NCBI GenBank assembly: GCA_026391235.1
Contig: JAPLDV010000869.1
Span: forward strand, 1-5,700
DNA: 5,700 nucleotides
From: Bacteroidia bacterium
Lineage (GTDB): Bacteria; Bacteroidota; Bacteroidia; Bacteroidales; UBA12481
Reading direction: 5' to 3'
Part shown: in pieces, positions 1 through 5,632 of the stretch
Position numbering within the stretch: the stretch's first letter is position 1
Layout: each line of letters opens with the position of its first letter
Translations under genes and position numbers: made by a program
Notes under the pieces: model-generated
The model's database searches: none
Seen by the model: only the letters and a program-made list of their open reading frames with translations
What the model was told of the DNA's origin: nothing

Positions 1-72
1 CATTAGGCAAAAAGAAAGTTCAATATATATTTAATTTACAACAAGCTAACCCGAAACCCGAAACCCGAAACC
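1..72 (+). promoter_or_regulatory. A/T-rich leader of the sensor kinase gene
   Basis: This is the only upstream sequence visible for the kinase gene. An in-frame TAG at 4-6 and the absence of any ATG, GTG or TTG between it and 73 fix the start codon at 73. The A/T-rich stretch contains TATATTTA at 26-33, one mismatch from the Bacteroidota -7 consensus TAnnTTTG, but no TTTG is seen at the expected -33 distance, so a promoter here is only a weak possibility. There is no Shine-Dalgarno sequence. Three heptamer repeats occupy the last 23 bases before the start codon. Confidence 0.25.
50..72 (+). repeat. (CCCGAAA)3 heptanucleotide tandem repeat
   Basis: Three perfect copies of CCCGAAA lie at 50-56, 57-63 and 64-70, followed by a partial CC at 71-72, and the kinase ATG begins at 73. 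The repeat therefore fills the position where a ribosome binding site would normally be. Copy-number change by slippage would alter the length of the 5' leader without shifting the reading frame of the kinase. Confidence 0.85.
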
Positions 73-2040
73 ATGGACCCACTCCCAAACCTGCTGATCG
101 TCGATGACAATGAGGATAATCTGTTCCTCCTCGAAGCTGCCGTCAGGAATATCAAGGTCAACCTGATAATGGCCCTTTCCGGGGCCGAGTCCCTCGAAAA
201 AGCCAGGGGAATAGAACTTGCGTTGGCTATCATCGATGTCCGGATGCCTGTCATGAGCGGATATGATTTGGCCACCAGGCTGAATGATGAGAGATCAGCC
301 GACAAGGTGCCGGTCATCTTTTTAACCGCCGGCCACCTCGACGATATGGAAATAATCAAAGGATACAGTTCGGGAGCAGTCGATTATATTTTTAAACCTC
401 TCGGAAATTTTATCCTGGTAAGTAAAATCGAAGTTTTCATCGACCTTTTCAAACAAAAACAGAAAATCACCAGGGACGCAGGTTTGCTTAGAGAATCAGC
501 AGAGAAACTCTACGAGGTTAATGCTGCATTGAAATCCAGCGAAGAAAAATACCGCAGTTACATTGATCGCGCACCGGACGGGGTTTTTGTAGCTGATGAA
601 ACGGGAAAGTACATCGAGGTTAATGAAGCGGCCTGCAGAATTACGGGTTATTCAAGGGAGGAACTTCTGTCAATGTCGATACGGGATCTGCTGCCGGATG
701 AGGCTATCAATGAAGGCATTGAACAGTTCAGAAGCCTGATGAAAACGGGCAGGTCAGGATACGACCTGCTATTCAGACACAAGAACGGTTCATACCGGTG
801 GTGGACCCTGGAAGCAGTCAGAATTTCAGACAAGCGCTTACTTGGATTTGCAAAGGACATCACCCTGAGGAAAGAAATGGAAGGAAATTTACTGAATCAG
901 CAGCATGATCTTGAACTGCAAAACCAGGAACTTACCCGGGCAAAGGAACAGGCCGGCATCGCATCTGCCGAATTGCTCCGCGTCAATAGGTTATTGGACT
1001 CCATGGTTGAGAATATTCCAAACATGATATTTCTCAAAGATGCAGATACGTTACGCTATGTGCTGTTTAACCGTGCAGGCGAGGATCTTCTGGGACTCTC
1101 CAGAGAAGAATTGCTGGGCAGGAACGATTATGATTTCTTTACCAGTGAACATGCAGGCAACTACATCAAAAAGGACCGTGAGGTATTGGCCGGCAGGAAA
1201 ATGGTGGATATCGCAGAAGAACCTGTGCAGACAAAGCATCTTGGGATGCGATTTGTACATACCAAGAAAGTTCCGATCCTTAATGATCAGGGAGAACCGG
1301 AATATCTGATGGGTATTTCCGAGGACATCACCGCCCGCAAATATGCTGAGGAAGAATTGAAAATTTCGCTGGGACAGCTTCATGACCTGACTAAATATAT
1401 CGAGAAAGTCAGGGAGAATGAAAGGATGGCTATTTCGCGCGATTTACATGATGACCTGGGCCAGGCACTGACTGCCGTTAAGATTGATCTCGGAATGATC
1501 AGGCAGCACGTTTCTGATTCAGAACCTCTTTCAAGGATTGCCAAGGTTTCGGACCTGGTTGGCGATACGATAAAAACCGTTCAGCGGATAACCTCGGAGT
1601 TGAGGCCTCAGATAATTGATGATCTGGGTCTTGAGGCTGCAATGGAATGGTACACCGGTGAATTTGCCGAAAGAACCAACATTGAAGTAGCGCTCGATTT
1701 GGAATCCGGTCTGAACCTTTCTTCCGATGTTTCGCTGATCATTTTCAGGATATTGCAGGAATCCCTTACCAATATCGCAAGGCACTCCGGGGCCGGCCGG
1801 GTTGAAATCGGGCTGGGCCTGACCAGAGAGCGGATTTTTCTCAGGATTTCCGATAATGGCAGAGGAATAACCGAAAGAGAAATAAGGTCGAATAAATCAT
1901 TTGGTATCATGAGCATGAAGGAGAGAGCTGCATCGCTGGGGGGCACTTTCGATATCAGTCGGGCGGCAGGCGGAGGAACTGAGATAATATTTATGTTGCC
2001 TTTAAATCAGCAGGGAACCGATGAAAATTCTGATATGTGA
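73..2040 (+). CDS. Cytosolic hybrid sensor histidine kinase, REC-PAS-PAS-HisKA_3-HATPase (NarX/DegS-like)
   Basis: This 655-aa kinase probably autophosphorylates on a histidine and passes phosphate to the regulator encoded just downstream. The N-terminal receiver domain (about 5-125) has the acidic pair D11/D12, phospho-acceptor D55 in DVRMP, T85 and K108-P109. Two PAS domains follow (about 157-268 and 303-424), each ending in the usual DIT motif (262-264 and 418-420) and separated by a Gln/Glu-rich probable coiled coil. The dimerisation domain carries RDLHDDLGQ with H459 as phospho-acceptor, the HisKA_3 signature of kinases paired with NarL-type regulators. The ATPase domain has an N box with N567, DNGRG at 594-598, the GIMSMKER segment at 611-618 and GGGTE at 633-637. 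No membrane segment or signal peptide is visible, so it should sense an intracellular cue or receive phosphate through its receiver domain. The last 20 bases overlap the next gene. Domain calls are firm, but the signal is unknown. Confidence 0.95.
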   Translation: MDPLPNLLIVDDNEDNLFLLEAAVRNIKVNLIMALSGAESLEKARGIELALAIIDVRMPVMSGYDLATRLNDERSADKVPVIFLTAGHLDDMEIIKGYSSGAVDYIFKPLGNFILVSKIEVFIDLFKQKQKITRDAGLLRESAEKLYEVNAALKSSEEKYRSYIDRAPDGVFVADETGKYIEVNEAACRITGYSREELLSMSIRDLLPDEAINEGIEQFRSLMKTGRSGYDLLFRHKNGSYRWWTLEAVRISDKRLLGFAKDITLRKEMEGNLLNQQHDLELQNQELTRAKEQAGIASAELLRVNRLLDSMVENIPNMIFLKDADTLRYVLFNRAGEDLLGLSREELLGRNDYDFFTSEHAGNYIKKDREVLAGRKMVDIAEEPVQTKHLGMRFVHTKKVPILNDQGEPEYLMGISEDITARKYAEEELKISLGQLHDLTKYIEKVRENERMAISRDLHDDLGQALTAVKIDLGMIRQHVSDSEPLSRIAKVSDLVGDTIKTVQRITSELRPQIIDDLGLEAAMEWYTGEFAERTNIEVALDLESGLNLSSDVSLIIFRILQESLTNIARHSGAGRVEIGLGLTRERIFLRISDNGRGITEREIRSNKSFGIMSMKERAASLGGTFDISRAAGGGTEIIFMLPLNQQGTDENSDM

Positions 2041-2647
2041 TGATCATAAGATCGTCCGCGACGGTCTCAGGCAAATACTCGGAAATCTTTCGGGAGTGTC
2101 GGTGATTGAGGAAGCCGGTAACGGCAATGAAGCCATTAACCTGTTAAAAAGAAGCAATTTCGATATCATTCTCCTGGATATCTCCCTGCCCGACAGGAGC
2201 GGGCTTGAGGTGCTCCGGTCAGTCAAAGAAAAATGGCCGGCAACCAATGTGCTGATGTTAAGCATGCACCCGCAGGAGCAGTATGCCATTCGGGCACTCA
2301 AACTCGGAGCGTCGGGATACCTTACAAAAGATACGGCTTCCGAAGAGCTCCTGGAGGCAGTCAAACGGATATCTGCCGGTGGGAAATACATATCCCGTGC
2401 ACTTGCCGAGCATCTTGCCATTCATCTTGATCAGAATGCAGGCCGGCAGAAGCATGAAATTCTCTCCGGCCGTGAATTCGATATCATGATCAGGCTGGCC
2501 AATGGCAGATCATTGCAGGAGATCGGGAATGAGCTTTACATTTCAGATAAAACCGTCAGCACTTACCGGAGCCGCATCATGGAGAAGATGGAGCTCTCAA
2601 AGAATACCGAGCTCACAAGGTACTGCATTGAGAATAAGCTGATTTAG
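2021..2647 (+). CDS. NarL/FixJ-family response regulator with LuxR-type DNA-binding domain
   Basis: This 208-aa transcription factor is the likely phospho-acceptor partner of the upstream kinase. The receiver domain (1-120) has D7/D8, phospho-acceptor D53 in LLDISLPD, S81 in place of the more common Thr, and K103. A linker leads to a LuxR/GerE helix-turn-helix (about 146-206) opening with LSGREFDIM, with the recognition helix region around SDKTVSTYRSRI. Length and layout match typical NarL/UhpA/BvgA-type regulators. The ATG lies 20 bp inside the end of the kinase gene, with AGGGA at 2012-2016 as a modest ribosome binding site, so the two are probably translationally coupled. HisKA_3 kinases and NarL-type regulators are the usual pairing, which supports a cognate pair. 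Target genes cannot be read from the sequence. The downstream fimbria-like cluster is a candidate by proximity only. Confidence 0.95.
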   Translation: MKILICDDHKIVRDGLRQILGNLSGVSVIEEAGNGNEAINLLKRSNFDIILLDISLPDRSGLEVLRSVKEKWPATNVLMLSMHPQEQYAIRALKLGASGYLTKDTASEELLEAVKRISAGGKYISRALAEHLAIHLDQNAGRQKHEILSGREFDIMIRLANGRSLQEIGNELYISDKTVSTYRSRIMEKMELSKNTELTRYCIENKLI

Positions 2648-2657
2648 GTTTCGTCCC

Positions 2658-2791
2658 TTCCCCGGAGCGTTGTCATCCCGGCGAAGGCCGGGATCTTCCC
2701 GCATACCACGGTATGATGCACGAGCCTTTATACGACTCAGTGCAGCGTCAGGGTGTCCCGGCATGCGCCGGGATGACAACGCTCCGGGGAA
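2658..2791. repeat. REPIN/MITE-like palindromic element with 26-bp perfect inverted ends
   Basis: Positions 2658-2683 and 2766-2791 are exact reverse complements over 26 bp. Each end overlaps a smaller palindrome: ATCCCGGC-GAAG-GCCGGGAT at 2675-2694 and TCCCGGC-ATGC-GCCGGGA at 2756-2773. The interior holds CATACC-AC-GGTATG at 2702-2715 and an imperfect stem pairing 2717-2724 with 2736-2744. GTCATCCCGGC...GCCGGGAT cores are common in dispersed REP-type repeats of many bacteria, and two of them in inverted orientation is the layout of a REPIN. No transposase is encoded, so it would be a non-autonomous element. It follows the response regulator stop codon by 10 nt, so its transcript could fold into a strong structure and end or stabilise the kinase-regulator mRNA. 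Confidence 0.8.
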
Positions 2792-2803
2792 AATCTAAGT
2801 ACG

Positions 2804-2840
<37 letters not shown>

Positions 2841-2959
2841 AACCTGTAAGGTTTCCCCTACACAACATTCCTGATTTTCCTTACATACCGGCATGGAAAT
2901 TCCTACGTCTCACTTTGGACGAGGGTGGTACTTTCATCAGGTTAATTAAGACAACTGAC
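2841..2959 (+). promoter_or_regulatory. Upstream region of the stand-alone receiver gene
   Basis: This is the remainder of the 312-bp gap between the two regulators. It contains a small hairpin AACCT-GTA-AGGTT at 2841-2853 and no recognisable Shine-Dalgarno sequence before the ATG at 2960. I could not find a convincing TTTG/TAnnTTTG promoter pair. If the inverted-repeat element upstream stops transcription, the promoter of the receiver gene must lie here. The frame of the downstream gene stays open through this stretch, with a TTG at 2915 that is rejected as its start. Confidence 0.25.
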
Positions 2960-3358
2960 ATGAAAGTAATTTTAGCAGATGATTCGGCACTGATCCTCGA
3001 GAGGTTGCAGGAGATGGTGAGCAGATACCAGCAGGTGGAGATAGTGGGGTCGCTGAAAAACGGAACCGATGCCCTTGCCGCATTGAGGAACCTGAAGCCC
3101 GACCTGGCAATAGTCGATATCAGGATGCCCGGTCTCACCGGGCTGGAAGTTTTGGCTGAAATCCGGAAAGTGGATAAGGTGCTGAAGTTCATTATCCTGA
3201 CTTTTTACTCATCCGAATATTTACGGCAGAAGGCTTTTCAGTCGGGTGCCGATTATTTCTTTTCCAAGGTGGATGATTTCGATAAGGTAACGGAGGTTGT
3301 TGAGGAAATGATACTCAGGGAGGAACATGAGATGAAAATCAAGATGCCGGATGCATGA
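2960..3358 (+). CDS. Single-domain response regulator (stand-alone receiver, CheY-like)
   Basis: This 132-aa protein consists of a receiver domain and a short charged tail, with no DNA-binding or enzymatic output domain. The key residues are intact: D7/D8, phospho-acceptor D53 in VDIRMPG, T81 and K103. Such proteins act by binding a partner or as a relay or phosphate sink in a phosphorelay. I chose the ATG at 2960 because the first beta strand of the receiver fold (KVILADD) begins at residue 2. An in-frame TTG at 2915 would add 15 residues that do not belong to the fold. The receiver resembles that of the LuxR-type regulator upstream (same MK-IL/ILxDD start and D53/K103 spacing), so it may compete for the same kinase. 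A candidate small ORF starts 3 nt after its stop codon. Confidence 0.9.
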   Translation: MKVILADDSALILERLQEMVSRYQQVEIVGSLKNGTDALAALRNLKPDLAIVDIRMPGLTGLEVLAEIRKVDKVLKFIILTFYSSEYLRQKAFQSGADYFFSKVDDFDKVTEVVEEMILREEHEMKIKMPDA

Positions 3359-3361
3359 CAG

Positions 3362-3493
3362 ATGGCTCAACATAACACAATGATACAATCAGATATTATT
3401 AACAGAAACAATAAAATGAAACCGAAAGACACAGAAAACATCAGAAACAAAACCAAAAAATCAGGGAACCTGCATGATGACCCGGTTTGTTGA
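3362..3493 (+). CDS. Possible small protein of 43 aa, unknown
   Basis: An ATG 3 nt after the receiver gene stop opens 43 codons ending in TGA at 3491-3493. The product would be hydrophilic, rich in Lys and Asn, with no signal peptide, no membrane segment and a single Cys as its last residue. An internal ATG at codon 19 could give a 25-aa form. The tight spacing would allow translational coupling to the receiver gene. Against it, the DNA is A-rich, a reading frame of this length can occur by chance in such sequence, and I recognise no family. I rate it as a candidate only. Confidence 0.25.
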   Translation: MAQHNTMIQSDIINRNNKMKPKDTENIRNKTKKSGNLHDDPVC

Positions 3494-3494
3494 T

Positions 3495-3509
3495 CATTAT
3501 CAGATAATG
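3495..3509. promoter_or_regulatory. 15-bp palindrome, possible operator
   Basis: CATTATC-A-GATAATG is a perfect inverted repeat with 7-bp arms around one central base. It lies 83 bp before the start codon of the first DUF4402 gene and just after the small ORF. The size and symmetry suit a dimeric DNA-binding protein, and the upstream LuxR-type regulator would be one candidate. There is no second copy in the window to support this, and short A/T-rich palindromes arise by chance. Confidence 0.3.
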
Positions 3510-3592
3510 GCAAACAAAAAAATAATGTGCAAAAAAACAAATTAAAACAAAAATTCAATTTTCAATTTTTTCAATTAAATGTAAATTAATTT
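3510..3592 (+). promoter_or_regulatory. A/T-rich leader of the first DUF4402 gene
   Basis: This strongly A/T-rich, unstructured leader directly precedes the pilin-like gene. It has three TTCAATT units at 3554-3560, 3561-3567 and 3570-3576 and no Shine-Dalgarno motif. Unstructured A/T-rich leaders of this kind are common before efficiently translated Bacteroidota genes. I could not place a convincing -33/-7 promoter pair. Confidence 0.3.
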
Positions 3593-4141
3593 ATGAAAAC
3601 ACTAATTAAACTTTTCTTGGCTGTCATCATGATGGCCGGTCTGGCGACCAATACGATGGCGCAGGTGACGTTGACAGGTAATACGGCCGGTGCTGAATTG
3701 GTTGTGGCACTGACAATTACGAACACTACTCCGCTTAATTTTGGGGTAATTGCTATTCCGGCTACGGCAGGCGCAGTAACTTTGAGCACTGCGGGTTTGC
3801 GCACGCCTTCAGGAACTGGGGTGAGTATCGTAGCCTCAGGTACCCTAAAGACTGTGGCAAAGTTTGATCTCACCGGAACCGCTGCTGATACCTATTCGTT
3901 CACATTGCCTTCTTCAATAACAGTTGCAACAGCTGGAGGTGGAGCTAACAAGGAAATGACCATTGACAACTTTGTCGTAAAAGTTGATGGCGCTAGTGAG
4001 GTAGTTTATGGTTCAATCGGAACATGCACACTTACATCTGGCGCATCAACTGTTTTGGTAGGTGGCAAGCTGAATATCAATGCGGCACAGACATTGGGAG
4101 TTTACGCAGGAACCTATACCGTGATTGTAGATTACCTATAA
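3593..4141 (+). CDS. Secreted DUF4402-domain protein, probable major pilin-like subunit
   Basis: This 182-aa exported protein of the DUF4402 family is a small immunoglobulin-like beta sandwich related in style to fimbrial subunits and spore coat protein U. A signal peptide (1-23) has K2/K6, a hydrophobic core and a predicted cut MA|Q. The mature 159 residues are rich in Ala, Thr, Gly and Val. Family hallmarks are LNFG at 48-51, an R-T-S-G-T-G-V segment, KFDLTG at 90-95 followed by the aromatic YSFTLP strand, and a C-terminal YAGTYTVIVDYL strand typical of subunits folded by donor-strand exchange. There is a single Cys (C145), so no internal disulfide is possible. The gene is followed by a hairpin and a PapD-like chaperone gene. 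By position and composition I infer that it is the abundant structural subunit, but direct evidence for fibre formation is lacking. The start is supported by the signal peptide. Confidence 0.85.
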   Translation: MKTLIKLFLAVIMMAGLATNTMAQVTLTGNTAGAELVVALTITNTTPLNFGVIAIPATAGAVTLSTAGLRTPSGTGVSIVASGTLKTVAKFDLTGTAADTYSFTLPSSITVATAGGGANKEMTIDNFVVKVDGASEVVYGSIGTCTLTSGASTVLVGGKLNINAAQTLGVYAGTYTVIVDYL

Positions 4142-4155
4142 TCTTAGACTTGATT

Positions 4156-4211
4156 GATTTGAGAAGGGGAAGGCCTGGTTTACAAGCCTTTCCCCTTCCC
4201 AGAATCAAATC
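4156..4211 (+). terminator. Large intergenic hairpin between subunit and chaperone genes
   Basis: The inner stem pairs 4163-4174 (GAAGGGGAAGGC) with 4186-4198 with one bulged T and an 11-nt loop. An outer stem pairs 4156-4162 (GATTTGA) with 4205-4211 (TCAAATC) across a 6-nt bulge on the 3' side. No run of T follows, so it does not look like a classical intrinsic terminator. A role as a partial terminator or as a block to 3' exonucleases fits as well. Either would leave more subunit mRNA than chaperone mRNA, as is common in pilus operons. Confidence 0.6.
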
Positions 4212-4257
4212 GAATTACTGCTCAAAATTTGGCAAATAATTTACACAAGAAAAAGCC

Positions 4258-5085
4258 ATGAGAAGATTCCTATTCTTTATGATTATTTCACTTGCTGGTA
4301 TTAGTTCACAGATTTTGGCCCAGGGTAATCTGCTCGTTACTCCAAAGCGAGTAATATTTGAGGGAAACAAACAAAAAGCGGAGCTCAATTTAATGAATAC
4401 CGGAACCGACACGGCAACCTATTCTCTTTCTTTTCGGAACTGTAATATGACTGAAAAAGGTAAGCTGGAACTGATTGAAAAACCAGATTCCTCCCAAATG
4501 TTTGCGGAACCTTATCTCCGTTTATTCCCCCGTAAGGTAACCCTGGCCCCGGGCGAAGGTCAGGTTGTTGCTCTGCAATGCAGGCGATTACCTGGAATGA
4601 AGGCAGGTGAATATCGTTCACACCTTTGGTTTAGGGATGAAAAGAATAATGAACCGCTGAGTAAAATGAAGCCGGTACTTGATTCGAATCAATTAAGCGT
4701 TTCAGTGGTAGCCATCTTTGGAATAACCATTCCGGTAATCATTCGTTCTGGTGAGGTGGAAGTGCATGCCAGCTTAAGCGACCTTAAATTGGAAACGATG
4801 CAGGATTCCATTCCGTACCTTAAAGTAACGATCAACAGAACAGGCAACATTTCCATTAATGGTAAAATTTCAGTCGAATATATTCCGGCTAAAGGCAAAC
4901 CCTATGAGATTGGCTTTGCAAAGGGAATGGCGGTATACACAAATCTGGATCATCGTACAGTTGCCGTTAAACTAAATAAAACACCGGGCATGAATCTTAA
5001 AACCGGAAAGCTGAGGGTGCGCTATACAAGTCCGGAAGATTCGAAATTCATGATGTATGCCGAGGAAATGATGACCCTTAATTGA
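4258..5085 (+). CDS. PapD-like periplasmic fimbrial chaperone
   Basis: This 275-aa periplasmic protein has the two immunoglobulin-like domains of pilus chaperones, which cap and fold subunits by lending them a beta strand. The signal peptide is 1-21, cut LA|Q. Domain 1 (about 24-135) starts with TPKRVIFEG, where R31 sits where PapD has the Arg that anchors the subunit C-terminus. It continues with LNLMNTG, with LAPGEGQVV at 96-104 and with EYRSHLWFR at 118-126, the pattern seen in chaperones of the COG3121 type. The domain link holds IFGITIP at 153-159, a hallmark just before domain 2 (about 165-275). C62 and C108 could pair. Length is within the usual range, slightly long. It lies between two DUF4402 genes, which are its likely clients, and ends one base before the second. 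No Shine-Dalgarno sequence is visible. The family call is good, while client identity is inferred from context. Confidence 0.85.
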   Translation: MRRFLFFMIISLAGISSQILAQGNLLVTPKRVIFEGNKQKAELNLMNTGTDTATYSLSFRNCNMTEKGKLELIEKPDSSQMFAEPYLRLFPRKVTLAPGEGQVVALQCRRLPGMKAGEYRSHLWFRDEKNNEPLSKMKPVLDSNQLSVSVVAIFGITIPVIIRSGEVEVHASLSDLKLETMQDSIPYLKVTINRTGNISINGKISVEYIPAKGKPYEIGFAKGMAVYTNLDHRTVAVKLNKTPGMNLKTGKLRVRYTSPEDSKFMMYAEEMMTLN

Positions 5086-5086
5086 C

Positions 5087-5629
5087 ATGGCAGGTGAAAA
5101 TCAAATTGAGATGACTGTAAATCAAATACCGAAATGTTTGAGGTTGTTGCTTGTTGCAACAATTATTTTCTTTTTCTATGCTAAGAGTTTCGCTCAACCC
5201 GGATTGCCGGCAAGATCAATTACCATAACGGCCACACAGGGAATTCATTTTGGTACATTCTGTCTGACAGGTAGTTCCGGTGGAACGGTAACAGTAGGAT
5301 ATGATGGAAGGAGAACCTCAACCGGTGACATTTCGCTTTTGTCGATTGCACCAATGGCAAAAGTCGCAATTTTTGAAATAAAACTTTGCCAGGGCCGTAA
5401 CGTAAGTATAACCTTTAACGCTACTGCAACGCTTACTGGCAGCAACGGTGGTTCAATGACCCTTGATATTGGCCCGACCGAAAAGGGAGGTAACAATGCC
5501 AGCTTCCCCACAAACTATGATTGCAATTTTATTACACCATTGCGAATGGGTGGAACATTGCACATTCCCGGTACCGCTCTTCCGGGTTCATACTCGGGAT
5601 ATTTTGACATGACATTTAATCAGGAGTAG
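5087..5629 (+). CDS. Secreted DUF4402-like protein, possible minor or tip subunit
   Basis: This 180-aa exported protein has a long N-region followed by a hydrophobic signal core and a predicted cut FA|Q after residue 36. An alternative ATG at 5111 would shorten the N-region by 8 residues and leave a more normal signal peptide. I keep 5087 because it is only one base after the chaperone stop, which suits coupled translation. The 144-residue mature part has family features: IHFGTF near 53-58, a Gly-Thr-Val repeat strand, RRTSTGDI at 75-82, AIFEI followed by a strand ending in NVSITF, and the C-terminal GSYSGYFDMTF strand. Unlike the first DUF4402 protein it has three mature cysteines (C59, C101, C146), so one disulfide is possible. 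Gene order after the chaperone and the different cysteine content suggest a minor, adaptor or tip subunit. This is inference. Homology to DUF4402 is clear in pattern but weaker than for the first protein. Confidence 0.75.
   Translation: MAGENQIEMTVNQIPKCLRLLLVATIIFFFYAKSFAQPGLPARSITITATQGIHFGTFCLTGSSGGTVTVGYDGRRTSTGDISLLSIAPMAKVAIFEIKLCQGRNVSITFNATATLTGSNGGSMTLDIGPTEKGGNNASFPTNYDCNFITPLRMGGTLHIPGTALPGSYSGYFDMTFNQE
5622..5626 (+). promoter_or_regulatory. AGGAG ribosome binding site deciding the start at 5633
   Basis: AGGAG lies 6 nt before the ATG at 5633, an ideal distance. It also forms part of the last codons (CAG GAG) of the preceding gene, so the match may be coincidental. It is the best Shine-Dalgarno match before any start codon in the window. 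Confidence 0.4.
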
Positions 5630-5632
5630 TTC

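Noticed and set aside
1051..1383. Minus-strand open frame of 110 codons inside the kinase gene
   Set aside because: It is a shadow of the coding strand, with no recognisable domain, no upstream signal, and a well-conserved PAS domain on the other strand.
1608..1946. Minus-strand open frame of 112 codons opposite the kinase ATPase domain
   Set aside because: It lies opposite a conserved catalytic domain with all expected motifs. Its composition is rich in Ser, Pro and Arg, as is typical of antisense translations.
2044..2421. Minus-strand open frame of 125 codons opposite the LuxR-type regulator
   Set aside because: It is antisense to the receiver domain, and no family features are visible.
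2597..2779. A 60-aa minus-strand frame containing REDPGLRRDDNAPGKGR
   Set aside because: It is a translation of the inverted-repeat element and the end of the response regulator gene. DPGLRRDD-like peptides are a familiar by-product of reading REP-type repeats, not real proteins.
2915..2959. TTG at 2915 as the start of the stand-alone receiver
   Set aside because: It would add 15 residues before the first strand of the receiver fold. The ATG at 2960 puts the acidic pair at residues 7-8, as in the LuxR-type regulator next door.
2881..3192. Minus-strand open frame of 103 codons opposite the stand-alone receiver
   Set aside because: It is antisense to conserved receiver motifs and is Ser-rich, as is usual for such shadows.
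3359..3592. Bacteroidota TTTG / TAnnTTTG promoter before the first DUF4402 gene
   Set aside because: TTTG at 3485-3488 has no matching TAnnTTTG at about 19-21 bp downstream, only the poor TAATGGCA, so no promoter is annotated there.
4258..4323. Lipoprotein signal in the chaperone or DUF4402 proteins
   Set aside because: None of the three signal peptides has a Cys at the cleavage point. All end in A|Q, so type V-pilus-style lipoprotein subunits are unlikely.
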